From positions 84,609,656 through 84,673,655 of the forward strand of contig OW121847.1 of NCBI GenBank assembly GCA_933228895.1: DNA of 64,000 nt, given 5' to 3'. The notes under the pieces are model-generated. The model saw nothing but the letters and a program-made list of their open reading frames with translations, ran no database searches and was not told where the DNA came from. This document shows, in pieces, positions 47,800-59,454 of this stretch. Every line of letters begins with the position of its first letter. The stretch's first letter is position 1. A program made the position numbers and the translations under genes. Origin of the DNA: Platycnemis pennipes. Taxonomy: Eukaryota > Arthropoda > Insecta > Odonata > Platycnemididae.

Positions 47800-49720
47800 T
47801 GTTTCCCACGCAGTGACGAGGAATAACTAAATAAAAGTAACTTAGTTACCGGTAATGTTTCCTTTTTTGCTACTTTTTACTTGCAAGCGTTACATTCAGA
47901 AAAGTGTAACTATTACTCGTAATCTACTCGTGTGCTACTGAAAGTTACCATTAATTTCTTGTTTTAATTCTCTTATGAAAGGGTGCTGCTCTTGGAGGTA
48001 AATGGCTCCGGCGTTCTCGATAGTGAAGCCGGAAGTTGTTCTAATATTTTGTAAATTGCAACATTGTTTGCAATCAATGAGGCCAGAATGTACTGGGGGA
48101 GGTATTAGCAAGCTAGCCTAAATGTGACAATGAAGCCAGAATAGAGGTGCTTGGGAACGATTAGTCACTTCCGTGCAAAACATTGCGAACATTACATTTT
48201 ATACGGCCTCTTATTGAGACAGCAGCATGTACATTTGAACATAACTAACAATGAAATCGAACCCAAAGTTAATTTCAGCGACGTCTTTCATCTTCCTAAG
48301 GTAGGCAGAAATTCGCGAGCTTTCGCTAATTTCTTAAGTTTATTTTAATGGTAAAGTATTAATATCTACATTTGAGTCCCCTGTAAGTTAATGTTATTAC
48401 TAAAACTGGTACGATTTTAACCTGCTTTAACTATATATTTGGCACTTTTTTGAGTCTTTCCTCTGTTTCTTTGACGAACTTTAAAAATGAAGTCCATTAT
48501 TCATATTACATTTCTATAAAGTTTTACCGCGAGCAAAAATAACTTCATTTGTACGAGAATCGCGAGTAGCACGACCTTATGTACTACATACGTACCTACC
48601 AAAAATGGCCTCTGGCTTCTCTTATTAGCAACTATACCTCCTCCAGTACATTCTTACCTCCTTGTTTGCAATCGTTCCTCGCCATACTTCCATCTTGACG
48701 AATCCTTACCATCAGCAACTTGTCACGGCCGAGATTGAAAGAGATTGGTATTTATAACCCTATTTTCAATTAACTGAAGACACGAGAGCCGAATAAATGA
48801 CTGTGAGGTGCAAACTATTGGAACTGAGGCTCTTAAGTATTGTGCGGTTACTTTTACATTAGCAGAATCAGTGCTTGTAGCTTTATATATCAGTAAAAAT
48901 GTTAGGATGTCAATGTATGTACAGCACGAGTCCCATTAAATCCAGTACTATAGTACAACCTTGTAATTAACTGGGTTCAGTGTTTAAGTTATTGCTTAAA
49001 CTATTTAGATATGAAAATTTGTCTGTGAAAGATGTGGCATATGAATACATTGGAGGGATCATAGAAGTACTTGCTCCATTGATACTAATGCTCAAGCAGG
49101 CAATAATCGATAATATGCGTTTAAATATTTGTATTAAATACAATGCATTAAAATAATAATTAAAAACAGCTTGCAAAAAATCCTCTCGCAACTACCTTCA
49201 TAGACTCAATTCTAAACTTTTGTGAAATCTACTTGTAACTGTAAATAGTTACTTTTTAAAAATATAATCAGAACTTGTTACTGATTACAAATTTTGAAAA
49301 GAAACTGTTACTGATCCCAGTTAACTTTTTTTAGAACTTTCCCCATCCATGTTTCCGTGCTTTCTGCGCGCCATTTTACTTGAGTTTCTTAGTTAGTTGT
49401 GTGGTTTAGTTGGGGTATAACGAAGTATTTTATGAGGCATAATGAGGCATTGAGGCGACGTAACGCGCAGTAGTAGATCCACTCCTGTATAATTAATTGC
49501 CTTCCAATTGCACGTGTCATAGTAGTGTTGTAATAAAATAGGGTAGCAGCCATAAGAGTGAATATATTTATTAACTTGTTTCTTGTACTTAAGCGGTTTC
49601 TATTTGGCTCCTTAATTTGCGTGAAAAAATTTTTATGATTTGCTGATAGATATTTCGACGATAATGATGTAAGCATAGACCTGGGTTGTTCTCTCCTTTC
49701 ATACCGTCCATACGCTCCAC
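47800..49720. other. AT-rich non-coding DNA
   Basis: No supported feature. TAACTATTACTCGTAATCTA-type low-complexity words with GTTACT repeats occur around 47,840-47,960 and 49,230-49,330. Confidence 0.35.
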
Positions 49721-49727
49721 CGGGTTT

Positions 49728-50370
49728 CATCTACATCTACATGATACCCTGCAAGCCACCGCGAGGGTGTGTGGCAGGGGGTGAAGATCACCAAGCATGC
49801 ACTACTAACATGCAAACAAACAACTATATTGTCTCATGCAACTTGATTGTTAGTATCTATAGTGTTTAAGGGGTTAATACATGCATCATGCACTACAGAA
49901 TACTCTAAAATATTTCCCCTACCTATCCGTTTGCTATGATGCCTATTCTGTTCTCTTATAGTACGGGGGAAAAATGCCATTTTGAATCTATCGGTACGAC
50001 AGTCTATCTCTCTAATCTTATTTGGCTGGTCAAAACTAGCATAATACGCTGGTTTTTTTAATATGTGCCGAACATCTTCAGTAAATCTATCCAATAGAAA
50101 TTTCTCTAATAGATTTAATCTGTAGTTTAACCTACGCTCTGATAATGATTCCCACCCTAATTCTTTTATTAATTCTGAAACGCTACTCAACCTATCGTAA
50201 CACCTTTTAACGAACCTAGCTGCTCTACGCTGCACACTGTCCAGTTCTCTGATCAACCCTAATTCATTAGGATCCCATACACTGGCTGCATACTCAAGGT
50301 GGAGCCTAACTAGTGAAAAATAGCATCGCTCTTTTGTCTTCTCATCATTTTCCAAGTACTCTTTTTAGTA
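49728..50370 (-). mobile_element. 5'-truncated CR1/L2-like LINE, subfamily I
   Basis: From the 3' end at 49,728 (complement of ...GTAGATGTAGATG), through a 3' UTR, to an open reading frame at 49,834-50,355. It encodes the C-terminal region of the RT protein: LEYAASVWDPNELGLIREL, QRRAARFVKRCYD, LGWESLSERRLNYRLNLLEK, REIDCRTDRFKMAFFPRTIR. The frame is intact for 173 codons, but the endonuclease and RT catalytic parts are absent. It ends at about 50,370 next to a (GTAATTTA)n-like run. Better preserved than most copies here. Confidence 0.85.
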
Positions 50371-50379
50371 ATTTAAGTA

Positions 50380-51730
50380 ATTTAATAGTAATTTAATGGA
50401 ATCTATTCCTGATGACCAACCTTGGAAATCTAGTTATGCTATTCGATTGTGCATAGTTACGAAAGAATGTATATGGATCCAAATATTCTATATATAAATA
50501 TAGTACTTCTATATTCTAAATATAGTACTACTAATAAAATTTAGATTCTATCGCCATACGTTGCGCTACTTTGGAGTTGCATCGAGGGATTTTGATAATC
50601 CAACTTTATGACTTGAATTGAGTTTTATTTTACCTGGGCGGGCATAATAGGTACATGTATGTTTCGTATTACATTATTAGGTCAAGCACAAAGTAAAAAT
50701 TTAGAGTTATCACATTGTAAAATCTAAAAAAGATATAGTATAAAACATTTTATCTTATATCAATCAAAGATATTACAGGCGAGACTCATTGAATTACACA
50801 TGCGAAAAAAATATTATAAAAAAGTTACGTTTGTGAAAAAGCGTATTTACCCTTGATTAAAAAATTGATTCTATTTCAATATTACGAGTATATAGCCCTA
50901 TAAAGTGAGTACAAAAATAACAAATACTTTTTAAAACTGAATGAAAATAAAACAGCGTATCAAGGATGACAACCAGTGGAGAAAAAACTAGATGTGATTA
51001 TACGATAAATAAAACCTGAATTTATCAAAAATAAATAAAATAAAACTTATAAATGAAAAAAAAATAACATTAGTAGAATAAATAAATAAATATATATATA
51101 ACATAAAAAATATTAAAAAATAATAATTATGTTCGTCATTTATGCTCTACACCGCTACGTTATGAGAAAACTCGGTGAAGATTGCATTAACCAGGTACTA
51201 ATATCATATTTATGTGTTGATAATGCAAATAATTTGATGAAATATTCTCATGAATACCATTTGGTTTTAAATCTAATGTCTTCCCGCCACAGCATATTTT
51301 TCAGTATCTATCAGGTATTATCAGGTTCTTCAGCGCCCAATGGATTCTAGTTATCATCCCCAACTTGCAGTGTTGTTTAGCAATTTTTCTTATCAAGCCA
51401 CTTCTCTTATCTACTCCAATTTGATGCATTATTTAGATAAAAATGCCTCTCCATCTTAAATATTTCCCCTGAGAAAAGATTCTTCCACAAAGAATTCCTC
51501 GCATGGCTTAAAACAATCAGGACGTTATTTAATCAAAATCGCCTCTGACTTTTTCCCCACTCATTATTCATTCATTGAGTGACTTTCCGTCTTTCAGCTG
51601 TATATCAGTCATGTTCAGAGTGGATGAGCGCCTTAAATATATTTGGCATTTTCCAATAATGTCGGATTTTTGACGCCCCGGCCGTTAAAGTCGGCTTTTT
51701 TTCAAACCTCGGTCGTGGTGAAACACCGTG
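50380..51730. other. AT-rich non-coding DNA
   Basis: Very AT-rich, with TAAATAAATATATATATA runs near 51,080. No gene or repeat family identified. Confidence 0.4.
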
Positions 51731-51745
51731 TGACTCCCGTTTGCC

Positions 51746-52078
51746 GGGGATCGGGTTGGTGTGGTGGCTAGAGTACTGGCCTCCCATCCCGAGGGCCCGG
51801 GTTCCATTCCCGGCAGTGGCGGATTTTTCAGTGGAAAACCGGTCCCCACTTGAGTGCCTAGTGGAGGGCATTTCAAGTACAGTACTCCGTCCGTCGGATG
51901 GGACGTTAAGCCGTGGTCCCCTTGGCGCCTTTCGTTAAGAGTAGGCTAATGCCGACGCCGGGTTTCTCTCCACCCTTCCTCCGTTCCCTAAAAACTCCTA
52001 CCATTACCCAATTACCCACCTGTCCTATATGGCGCAAATGACCTCAGCTGTCGGTCGCCTCCCCCAAATAACCAACAA
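51746..52078 (+). mobile_element. SINE-1, full-length, with perfect 13-bp duplication
   Basis: A perfect direct repeat ACTCCCGTTTGCC flanks it (51,733-51,745 and 52,079-52,091). The head is GGGATCGGGTTGGTGTGGTG with a box A, and a box B-like GGGTTCCATTCCCGG follows about 45 bp later. The body shares long near-identical blocks with 43,265-43,612, and the tail is CCCAAATAACCAACAA. It is the best reference copy of the family and looks recently inserted. Confidence 0.92.
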
Positions 52079-52324
52079 ACTCCCGTTTGCCATTTCCAAA
52101 GAAGATAGCAATAATATCCGGGGAAATTCCGTATTTATTTTTTTACCGGAATCAGCAAATGTAAATTACTGTTTCTAAAATGGTATTGTTTTAAGTGATT
52201 TGATTGCTACAGGCGTAAATCATTGCAAATAGGTGGGTGGAGTGTGTCCGGAGTTCCAAGAAATTTCCAGCTGGGGGAAACTGGATAAAAGAATCTCTGG
52301 GGAGAAAGTAAAAATTCTGTTTGC

Positions 52325-52935
52325 TCTCATTTGCTTCCCTTGAAACTTCAGCTCAGCCTCTCGGAAGCACCGAAACCCGATTCGCTCCACCCAGACTCTC
52401 GACGGCTCGAATTCCCACACGTTACATGGTCTGTCGCGGGCCGCGTTTGTCTCTCGTTACCTGCGCTGGCACCTCTCCCCTTGCCATCGCGTCCACTTTT
52501 CGCCGCCACCCCATCTCGTCCATCCCCGGTTCTCGAATTCTTTCGAGTCTCCACCCTCTCGGTTCGAATCCTTCGGATTCCTCTTGTGTTACGTGGCCTC
52601 CTCGCACCGCATTCCATGGTCCCTCAGCCACGCGCTCTCGCGTTATGCCTGGGAACAGAATGCCGGTCCCGCCAACGCGTTGGAACGGTGGAGCGAGAGC
52701 GGAGAGATCTCCGGCGATTTGTTTTTATTTTTGCGTCGGGACCTCGCTTACTCACCACCTCGTGGTCCGCGAGCGGGAAAAAATTCCGCGGAAGGAAGGA
52801 AGCGCTTTGCGGCTGGGCCAGGCGGGAGGAGGCAGAAGGGTGTCCACGGAGTGTTCCCCACCTGCGTGGGTCTGGCAGTGAATGCGTCTCTCGTCAAGGA
52901 CTCCTCCAGCAGGCAGGGGGCACTGCGAATAGATG
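52325..52935. promoter_or_regulatory. GC/CpG-rich island with several open frames
   Basis: About 600 bp of high GC with many CG dinucleotides, open in all three + frames for 130-210 codons and partly open on -. That pattern reflects stop-poor composition rather than a gene. An acceptor-like CTTGAAACTTCAG precedes it (52,341-52,353) and would keep one frame open in the phase left by the exon at 39,599, but no clear donor follows. CpG island or exon: undecided. Confidence 0.3.
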
Positions 52936-52989
52936 CACAGCATGGCTTTGCGATCTATTTTTTTTGTGATTTGTGAACGCAAAATCCTC

Positions 52990-55010
52990 TAAAATATATT
53001 AAGCAGCTATAACACAGATAACTGGTGTTCTTATTTTATAAAATCTTTCCTCCGAGATCGGATAACCCATCCCAAACATCTAACAGGTTATGTTACAGAT
53101 AATTATATGTATCATAACCTGTCGGCGGCTGCATAGGGTGGCACTTGCTCTCCGGACGCATAATTTCGAGCACCTTTTGGTCATCAAAGAACTTGGTGGG
53201 GGAATTCGGGAGTATGTAATCTACCATCAAGATTTTATCATTTCTCTGCAGAATGCGAGCAGAATGATAGCAAGTTGGGAAAGTATCAGCGTAAGATAGA
53301 CTCTCCGGAAATTTCCTTGGAAGCACATCATCATAGAAGGAATGGTAAATGCCTCAAAGTATGGGTTCGAATCTCTCCAAGTTTGAGCGGTATGCAGTCA
53401 GCATCTCTTCAGCGCCTCTGGACCGCAGTTTTGACCTAATTCCCACGATGTCTAATTGTTGTACTTTAGACGCAGCAGGGCGTTCCTTTCCATTTGCCGC
53501 CCGGGAGAGCGTAGTAAGATCTAGTGCCCGGAAAATAACTCATCACTAATTTAGCTTCACCGAGGAATGAACCTGTGAAACGTATCATTAAAATTATATA
53601 AAGTTAAAATAATTCGGTGGACAGAGCAAAGCTGGAAAATTGGAAAGATAACCGTATAATTTATTCATGGAAGATAGAGATTTGGAAAAAATAAATTAAT
53701 TAGGTATTTCCTTTTATCAGAATCCGTGAATAGAGGTTTTGCATCTCATTAGTAATATTGCATGGAAGGTAAAGTACTTTAGCATTATGAACAATTTACA
53801 TTGAGTTAGACACGCTGGCTCTTCCTGGATTTTCGTTTGAGAGTATCAGATAATACGGGAACTATAATATGGCTGTATGGATTTTAATATTTGTGCATCG
53901 AGCATGCTATAAGCAAGAGAATGTTTAGTTGTTAATATTTATTATCTCCTCTTCCATAATAAAATCAACCAAAGGTTTCTTTGGTAGATAATTGGGTGTG
54001 AAAGCACTCTTTATCACGTTGAAAAGATGACCCGTCACTCCTTTGGTGAATGCTATTCATTGCATATAATTATTCATTTTATTTTGTATTTTCTCTGCGG
54101 TCATGTTAACCGATTTTAGTGTTGGTAGATGTTGCCAACCTTTTCCACCATTATCATTCTTCGTTTAATGCTTCTTGCCTGGTGTTACCTCTACTAGTAC
54201 CACGGTTATATCAGTACGTGACCTATCGGTTGGCGAGATCTCACGAAAAGCTGTTGCAGCTTTCCCTTCTACCGGTAATGGTTTGATGAGCGATTGTGAA
54301 GGAAAAGCTACTGAGCGGTAGTCAGTTAAATCGGCTCAACGATTATTTCTTCTTGCCGTATTTTTCTCGTGTAACGACATTATTTCATAGCCTTTTGTAT
54401 GAAATGTCGGCATTTTTTATGTTTTTCCGTCGTCATACTGCAATTTTATGTATTCAAACTCACTCCGCTGAATTTTTCAGCTCATATTTTAATCCGTGAT
54501 ATCACGTACTCAATGTATGCACATTTTTACGCTTAACTCGTTCTAAAGAAACGATGAATGTTATACTCGACTACGAATCGTTTAATGGAATGTTTTACCG
54601 CATGAATTCTCTTAAAAATGTTAAACTCTGGGCGTCTTCCTCATCATTTCAAGTTTGAGAGACTTTCTTCCACTTTCTTAGCCAACCTATCTCTCCTTGT
54701 CACTTTAACTTACGCTGGCTGGTATTTATGTAAATGGGTTCCCTAACGCAGATATTGGGAGTACCCTAGGTTTTATTCAAGAAAGAAATTGTGGATGATT
54801 GTGCTGTACATCTACATTTATTTTTCTATATCTATTCTCTATTTTATATGCTCGTGTGATATCGTAAATTCCACTAATAGTTATCATTTAGGAAACCTAT
54901 ACATACTGGGGCCCGGATTACTGGTAGAACTGCAGGTCCCTGCGTCCTCGATCCTCACGATTCAATCATAAATCTTATAACCCATATTCTTAGGACATTA
55001 ATTTTTTAAA
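52990..55010. other. AT-rich non-coding DNA
   Basis: No supported feature. An isolated box-B-like GGGTTCGAATCTC occurs at 53,363 without a matching box A. Confidence 0.35.
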
Positions 55011-55011
55011 G

Positions 55012-55040
55012 AATATCGGGGTGGTGCAGTGGCTAGTATC
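55012..55040 (+). repeat. Truncated tRNA-type SINE head
   Basis: ATATCGGGGTGGTGCAGTGG then CTAGTATC looks like a tRNA box A head. The rest is missing because a LINE 3' end begins at about 55,049. Confidence 0.4.
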
Positions 55041-55048
55041 TACCTCAA

Positions 55049-55740
55049 CATCTACACTATACCCTGCAAGCCACCGCGTGGGTGTGTGGTAGGAGGTGAA
55101 GATCACCAAGCATGCACTATTGACATGTAAACAAGCAACTAGGGTCTCATGCAACTCGTAGATTGTTAGTATCTATAGTATTTAAGGGATTAATATATGC
55201 ATCATGCACTACAGACTACTCTAAAATATTTCCCTTACCTATCCCTTTGCTATGCTAACTATTCTGTTCTCTTACAGTACGGGGGAAAAATGCCATTTTG
55301 AATCTATCAGTACCACAATCTATCTCTCTAATTGTATTTATCTGGTCGAATGTAGTATAATACGCTTGTGTTTTTAATATGTGCCTAACATCTTCAGAAA
55401 AGCTATCCGATTGAAATTTCTGTAATAGATTTAATCTGTACTTTAGCCTACGCTCTGATAACGATTCCCACCCTAATTATCGTATTAATTCTGAAACACT
55501 AAACCTATCGTAACACCTTTTAACGAACCGAGCTACTCTACGCTGCACACTGTGTACTCTTTTTATAAATCATAGCTTTCTCTTCGCTAGGCCGCATATT
55601 TCCCGGATGTGTCTTCTCCACGATAAATCTTTAGTGATTGTTACACCTAAATACCTTATGATTTCAACGCTCTCGATCTTCGTGTTATTAATTTTATAGG
55701 ACCGTTCTATCGAAGAGCCATGTCAACATTCAACGCTTCT
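55049..55740 (-). pseudogene. LINE, subfamily I, decayed
   Basis: The 3' terminus at 55,049 and the following 400 bp align closely with the copy at 49,728 (for example CATGCACTATTGACATG against CATGCACTACTAACATG). Within the ORF the end region is broken by small deletions (at the SVSELIKELG segment), and a larger piece is lost near 55,553, where sequence jumps to the upstream RT thumb-like region. Not functional. Confidence 0.8.
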
Positions 55741-55980
55741 CAACCATCGTCATTCTCATTGGAAATGGGTTTTGACAAATGCAATCACTTAAATAAAACA
55801 TGTATGGTATGAACAAAATGGAATAGACAGCAATAAGACGGTTTTTGAAGTTAAACTATGGCAGCATGACAGATAAGAAATCAGATTAAGGAGTAGGACA
55901 TTTTAAATTCAACGCTAAACGCAGCTGTTATTTTGGCTCTTAGTGGCATGTAAGTAGTGCGCGTTTGGCGATCTTCAGAC

Positions 55981-56030
55981 CTTGCCACACACCCTCACGG
56001 TGGCTTGCAGGGTATTATGTAGACTTAGAC
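55981..56030 (+). repeat. LINE 3' terminal fragment
   Basis: GCCACACACCCTCACGGTGG and CTTGCAGGGTATTATGTAGA: shared LINE 3' end on +. Confidence 0.8.
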
Positions 56031-56219
56031 GACAACTTGGCCAAATGATCGAGCAAATATCTATCATTATTTCGAATATCGCGAATACTCATAATGCCAG
56101 GATGCTATCATTCTATCAGATGTACGATTTGTTCAAAAAATGCGTGGAAATATGATAAGAAGACAAAGGATCGCTGTTTCTTTTTTGAAGCGTGTTTCTT
56201 AACTGGGATTTGCTGCTAA

Positions 56220-56410
56220 TAGATGGAATTCTGAACGAGTAAGGTTTGATCACGAAATTGGATGGTGTACTGCGAAGAGCAGTTAGATTTCTTGAAATGT
56301 GTTTCCGTAAGTGAACAGCGTAGCCAAACTATTGGAAGATGTTGGGTGGGAACAAGGAGGTTATCCTTCTAACCTCCTTGGGTGGGAATCACTATCGATC
56401 GTTTTTGACG
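56220..56410 (+). pseudogene. LINE ORF relic with internal palindrome
   Basis: The + strand retains LITKLDGVLRRAVRFLE (compare ELERVQRRSARFVK), and then GATGTTGGGTGGGAATCACTATCG (LGWESLS-like). The latter is interrupted at 56,351-56,382 by CAAGGAGGTT-ATCCTTCT-AACCTCCTTG, flanked by a repeat of GGGTGGGAA. Confidence 0.6.
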
Positions 56411-56609
56411 TAAAAACTGAATATTCAGCAGAAATAGATGACACTTCACGTAGTAAAATTGAGACATGGTAGTTTAAAAAAAAGTTGCGCTTTCCCCACA
56501 AAGGCACGATAAGATGCCTAATTGTGGCTTTTTGCAAACTGAAACAAGTGTCTTGACATTTCAATACATTTTATGCGGAAAAGTGCTACTGTTTTATTTG
56601 ACTAACATG

Positions 56610-56756
56610 TTCAGGTCGTTATTCACTCCTACCACACACCCTCGAAATAGATTTTAAGGTACTCAGTAAACGTGCCTATTAGAATACTAGTCTGAGATGC
56701 TTGATGGTCGCCTGCCCGAAGGAGACAAACTGTACTGCATGACCGCGAAGGGGGTG
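56610..56756. repeat. Direct repeat, left copy
   Basis: Begins TTCAGGTCGTTATTCACTCC, contains CCACACACCCTCG and ends near GAAGGAGACAAACTG...CGAAGGGGGTGAGGTCGGG. It matches 57,289-57,439 with scattered differences. The CCACACACCCTCG core resembles the LINE 3' end, but the continuation differs. Confidence 0.75.
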
Positions 56757-57140
56757 AGGTCGGGTTGGAGCTGATCAAAATATTGACGTCGGTCGTAACA
56801 GAATTCGTCCCCTCCTTGCGGCGACGACGGAGCCCCCTCGACGCCGGCCAACCTGGCGTCGGATAGTCCCGTGGGCGCGCCGAGGCGGCACGCGGATAAT
56901 CGCACTCGCACGCAAGGCTTTAGCGTCGCGCGATAAGACGAAAAAATGTCCAGATCGACGAGCATCGTTGACCCGGCTGCCCACCTGCGCCTCCGGAAGA
57001 CGCCACCTGGGCGGCTCGCCTCGAGAGAAAACAAGGGCTCAGCCATCAACTCCCACCACCTCCGATTTCTATCGTAAGATTCACTCCGCCGCGATTTAAG
57101 TAATTGTAACAGAGGGGGATTTCTAAAGCAGGCAAGCAAT
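56757..57140. other. GC-rich island between the direct repeats
   Basis: CpG-rich, unlike its AT-rich neighbours. On + an acceptor-like CGTAACAG (about 56,800) and a donor-like TATC|GTAAGA (about 57,073) bracket a frame open throughout. On - a 150-codon frame (56,687-57,139) is open. Residues are Arg/Pro-rich in both, as composition predicts, so I do not call a gene. Confidence 0.25.
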
Positions 57141-57288
57141 GGATTAAAGTTGGAACCATTTGGTTCGAACGAGATAATAAGAGGTTCTCATACACACTTC
57201 AAATTAATTATGCTGTAGAACGAACTTCTTTTTCCGCAGTTAAGATTTTTAATAGGTGAAAACATTAGATGTTCCTTTTACTAGAAGG

Positions 57289-57439
57289 TTCAGGCCGTTA
57301 TTCACCACTGCCACACACCCTCGAAGTATTTTTTAAGGTACCCAGGAGACGTATTAGTCAGAGTGTTCTCTCAGCCTACTGAATGGGCGCCTGCTCGAAG
57401 GAGACAAACTGCGTAACCGCGGACGGAGGGGAGGTCGGG
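57289..57439. repeat. Direct repeat, right copy, cut by a LINE
   Basis: Second copy of the 56,610-56,756 repeat (TTCAGGCCGTTATTCACCAC...). Similarity stops at GAGGTCGGGA, where the LINE 3' end starts (about 57,443), so the LINE inserted into or beside this repeat. Confidence 0.75.
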
Positions 57440-57442
57440 ATA

Positions 57443-59370
57443 TATATCTATATCTACGACATACCCTGCAAGCCACCTCGAGGGTGTGTGGCAGGGGGTG
57501 CATCCACACCAAGAATAATGACACAACAAACAAAAATGAACAACACAAAACAAGCACCTCACCTTTAAAAGTAATTAGGGGAAAAAAACTACCAAATCCC
57601 AATCATGCAGGGCACACCCAGGAATACCATGCATGACTTGAAACCCTGCACCAATTTCATAGATACTCATGCATGCAAAAAAAGCAATGCATGCGAGTCA
57701 CACCTCGATTTGAACATTTAGGAAATAAAAAAATACTATCGACGTACTCTGAATATGACCTTATAATTATTACCGTTTTGCGCGATGTCTAACGTTCTTA
57801 TCTCGAATCGTACGTGGAAAAAATGATATTTTAAACCTGTCCGTTCTGCAATCTATCTCCTTAATTTTATTAGAATTATCGAGCCTACCATAATACGTCG
57901 GAGCCAGCAATATATGGTTAACGTCATTAATGAACTGTCCCTCACTAAATTTTCCCAAAATGTTAAGTCTATAATTCAGCCCACGTTGTAACAGCGATTC
58001 CCATCCCAAATCGGCTAACATACCAGACACACTTATTTCCCCATCGTAACACCCTTTTACATATCTCGCTGCTCTTCTTTGTACTCGATCTAATTCGTAA
58101 ATTAAGCCTGCTTCATAAGGGTCCCATATACTCGCAGCATATTCTAAGTGTAGTCTAGCAATTGAAAAATAGCAACGTTCCTTCACCTCTCCTCACTTTT
58201 CCCTAATATTCTTTTAATAAACCCCAACTTTCTATTTGCTTGACTGCATATTTCCCTGATATGTTTCCCCCATGATAGATCCTGAGTAAGTGTTACTCCT
58301 AAGTACTTAACTGATTCTACGTTTACTAATTCCGTACCTTGAATCATATGGATTCTTTCTAACGAGTTTTTCCTTTTCCAAAAATTTACTGTCACGCACT
58401 TTTTTATGTTCAGTTCTAGTTTCCATGTATCATACCACGCCTGAATTGCTACGAGATCCTTTTCTAACGATGCCTTGTCTCCCGGACTACTAATTTCTCT
58501 ATACACTACTGCATTATCTATCTACATCTACATAATACCCTGCAAGCCACCACAAGGGTGCGTGGCAGGGGGTGATTGCTCACCAAACATGCACTACATA
58601 TCATGCATAAAAAAGGAATAGTATTAATATAGTAGTCAGAACTACACTATTTAAAAAAGATAGAAATTGCAAATAAAACATGCAAAAACATTCTGTTAGT
58701 AGGGTTAGCTTTAAGTACTCATACCAACATGCAGCTACCAATGCTATTCATTGCTACTCTCCGATAGGACATATTTACCGTTATTCGTATCTCTTATTGT
58801 GCGTGGGAAAAAGGACATTTTGAATCGGTCAGTTCGGCAATCAATTTCTCTAACTTTATGATTATGGTCCAGTCTGCCATAGTAAGTTGGGGTTCGTAAA
58901 ATATTTTTAACATCATCACTGAAAATATTGCCTTGGAATTTGTGTAAGAGATTAAGTCTAAATTTCAACCTGCGATCTGACAATGATTCCCATTTCAATT
59001 CATTTAATAGACTGGTTACGCTAATATAATTATCGTATCGTCCCTTTACAAATCTTGCCGATCTTCGCTGCACACGTTCAAGTTCATTACTTAGACCGAT
59101 TTCGTAGGGATCCCATACACTGGCAGCATATTCCAAATGAGGTCTAACAAGGGAAAAGTAGCTGAGAATTATCTGCGAAAAGCCGAATTCTACTGTTTAC
59201 TACAACACTGCCGAGGTCATTGATATATAAAAGAAATAAAAGTGGGCCTATCACACTGCCCTGGGGAACACCTGATGTGACACTAACTATATTGGCCATG
59301 GTACCGTCTATAGTAACTCTCTGTTCGCGGCCAACTAAGAATTGACTAATCCAGCATACTACATGTTTAT
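57443..59370 (-). pseudogene. CR1/L2-like LINE, subfamily II, split by a younger LINE
   Basis: On - the order is an RT core at 59,370-59,175, then, after a nested insertion (58,520-59,167), the C-terminal part at 58,519-57,770 and a 3' UTR ending at about 57,443. The RT core reads QFLVGREQRVTIDG, VTSGVPQGSVIGPLLFLLYI, NDL and RLFADN. The catalytic FADD motif is FADN. The next part starts AVVYREISSPGDKASLEKDL and WKLELNIKKC, KYLGVTLTQDLSW, then (one frame later) LEYAASIWDPYEAGLIYEL to FFPRTIRD. The frame changes near 58,185. Upstream RT palm and endonuclease are missing. Confidence 0.85.
58520..59167 (-). mobile_element. CR1/L2-like LINE, subfamily III, nested, with 7-bp duplication
   Basis: A 5'-truncated copy inserted into the subfamily II LINE. 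ATTATCT is repeated at 58,513-58,519 and 59,168-59,174. The 3' terminus starts at 58,520 (CTACATCTACATAATACCC). The reading frame, 59,158-58,744, covers YFSLVRPHLEYAASVWDPYE, QRRSARFVKGRYDNYISVTS, RLKFRLNLLHKFQGN, YYGRLDHNHKVREIDCRTDR and FFPRTIRDTN, and is intact to its stop. Fresh duplication and an open frame mark it as the youngest LINE here. Confidence 0.9.
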
Positions 59371-59419
59371 ATATACCTGTTTATATATATTTACGGTAAT
59401 TAGGTGCTTCCTGAAATTG

Positions 59420-59444
59420 CTATATATATATATATATATATATG
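59420..59444. repeat. (AT)n microsatellite
   Basis: About 12 TA dinucleotides followed by GTGTGT, between two LINE fragments. Confidence 0.9.
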
Positions 59445-59454
59445 TGTGTACAAC

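Noticed and set aside
49834..50355. Host protein gene
   Set aside because: The 173-codon frame is the C-terminus of a LINE RT protein, directly upstream of the LINE 3' end, and is repeated in several other copies in the window.
52331..52969. A 212-codon protein gene
   Set aside because: Overlapping open frames in all three + phases, no recognisable domain and biased Arg/Pro/Ser composition suggest a CpG island rather than a proven CDS.
53349..53549. SINE or tRNA at the isolated GGGTTCGAATCTC
   Set aside because: No box A at the right distance and no repeat body or duplication.
56687..57139. A 150-codon - strand gene
   Set aside because: The + strand is equally open, residues are Arg/Pro/Ser-biased, and part of it overlaps the direct repeat.
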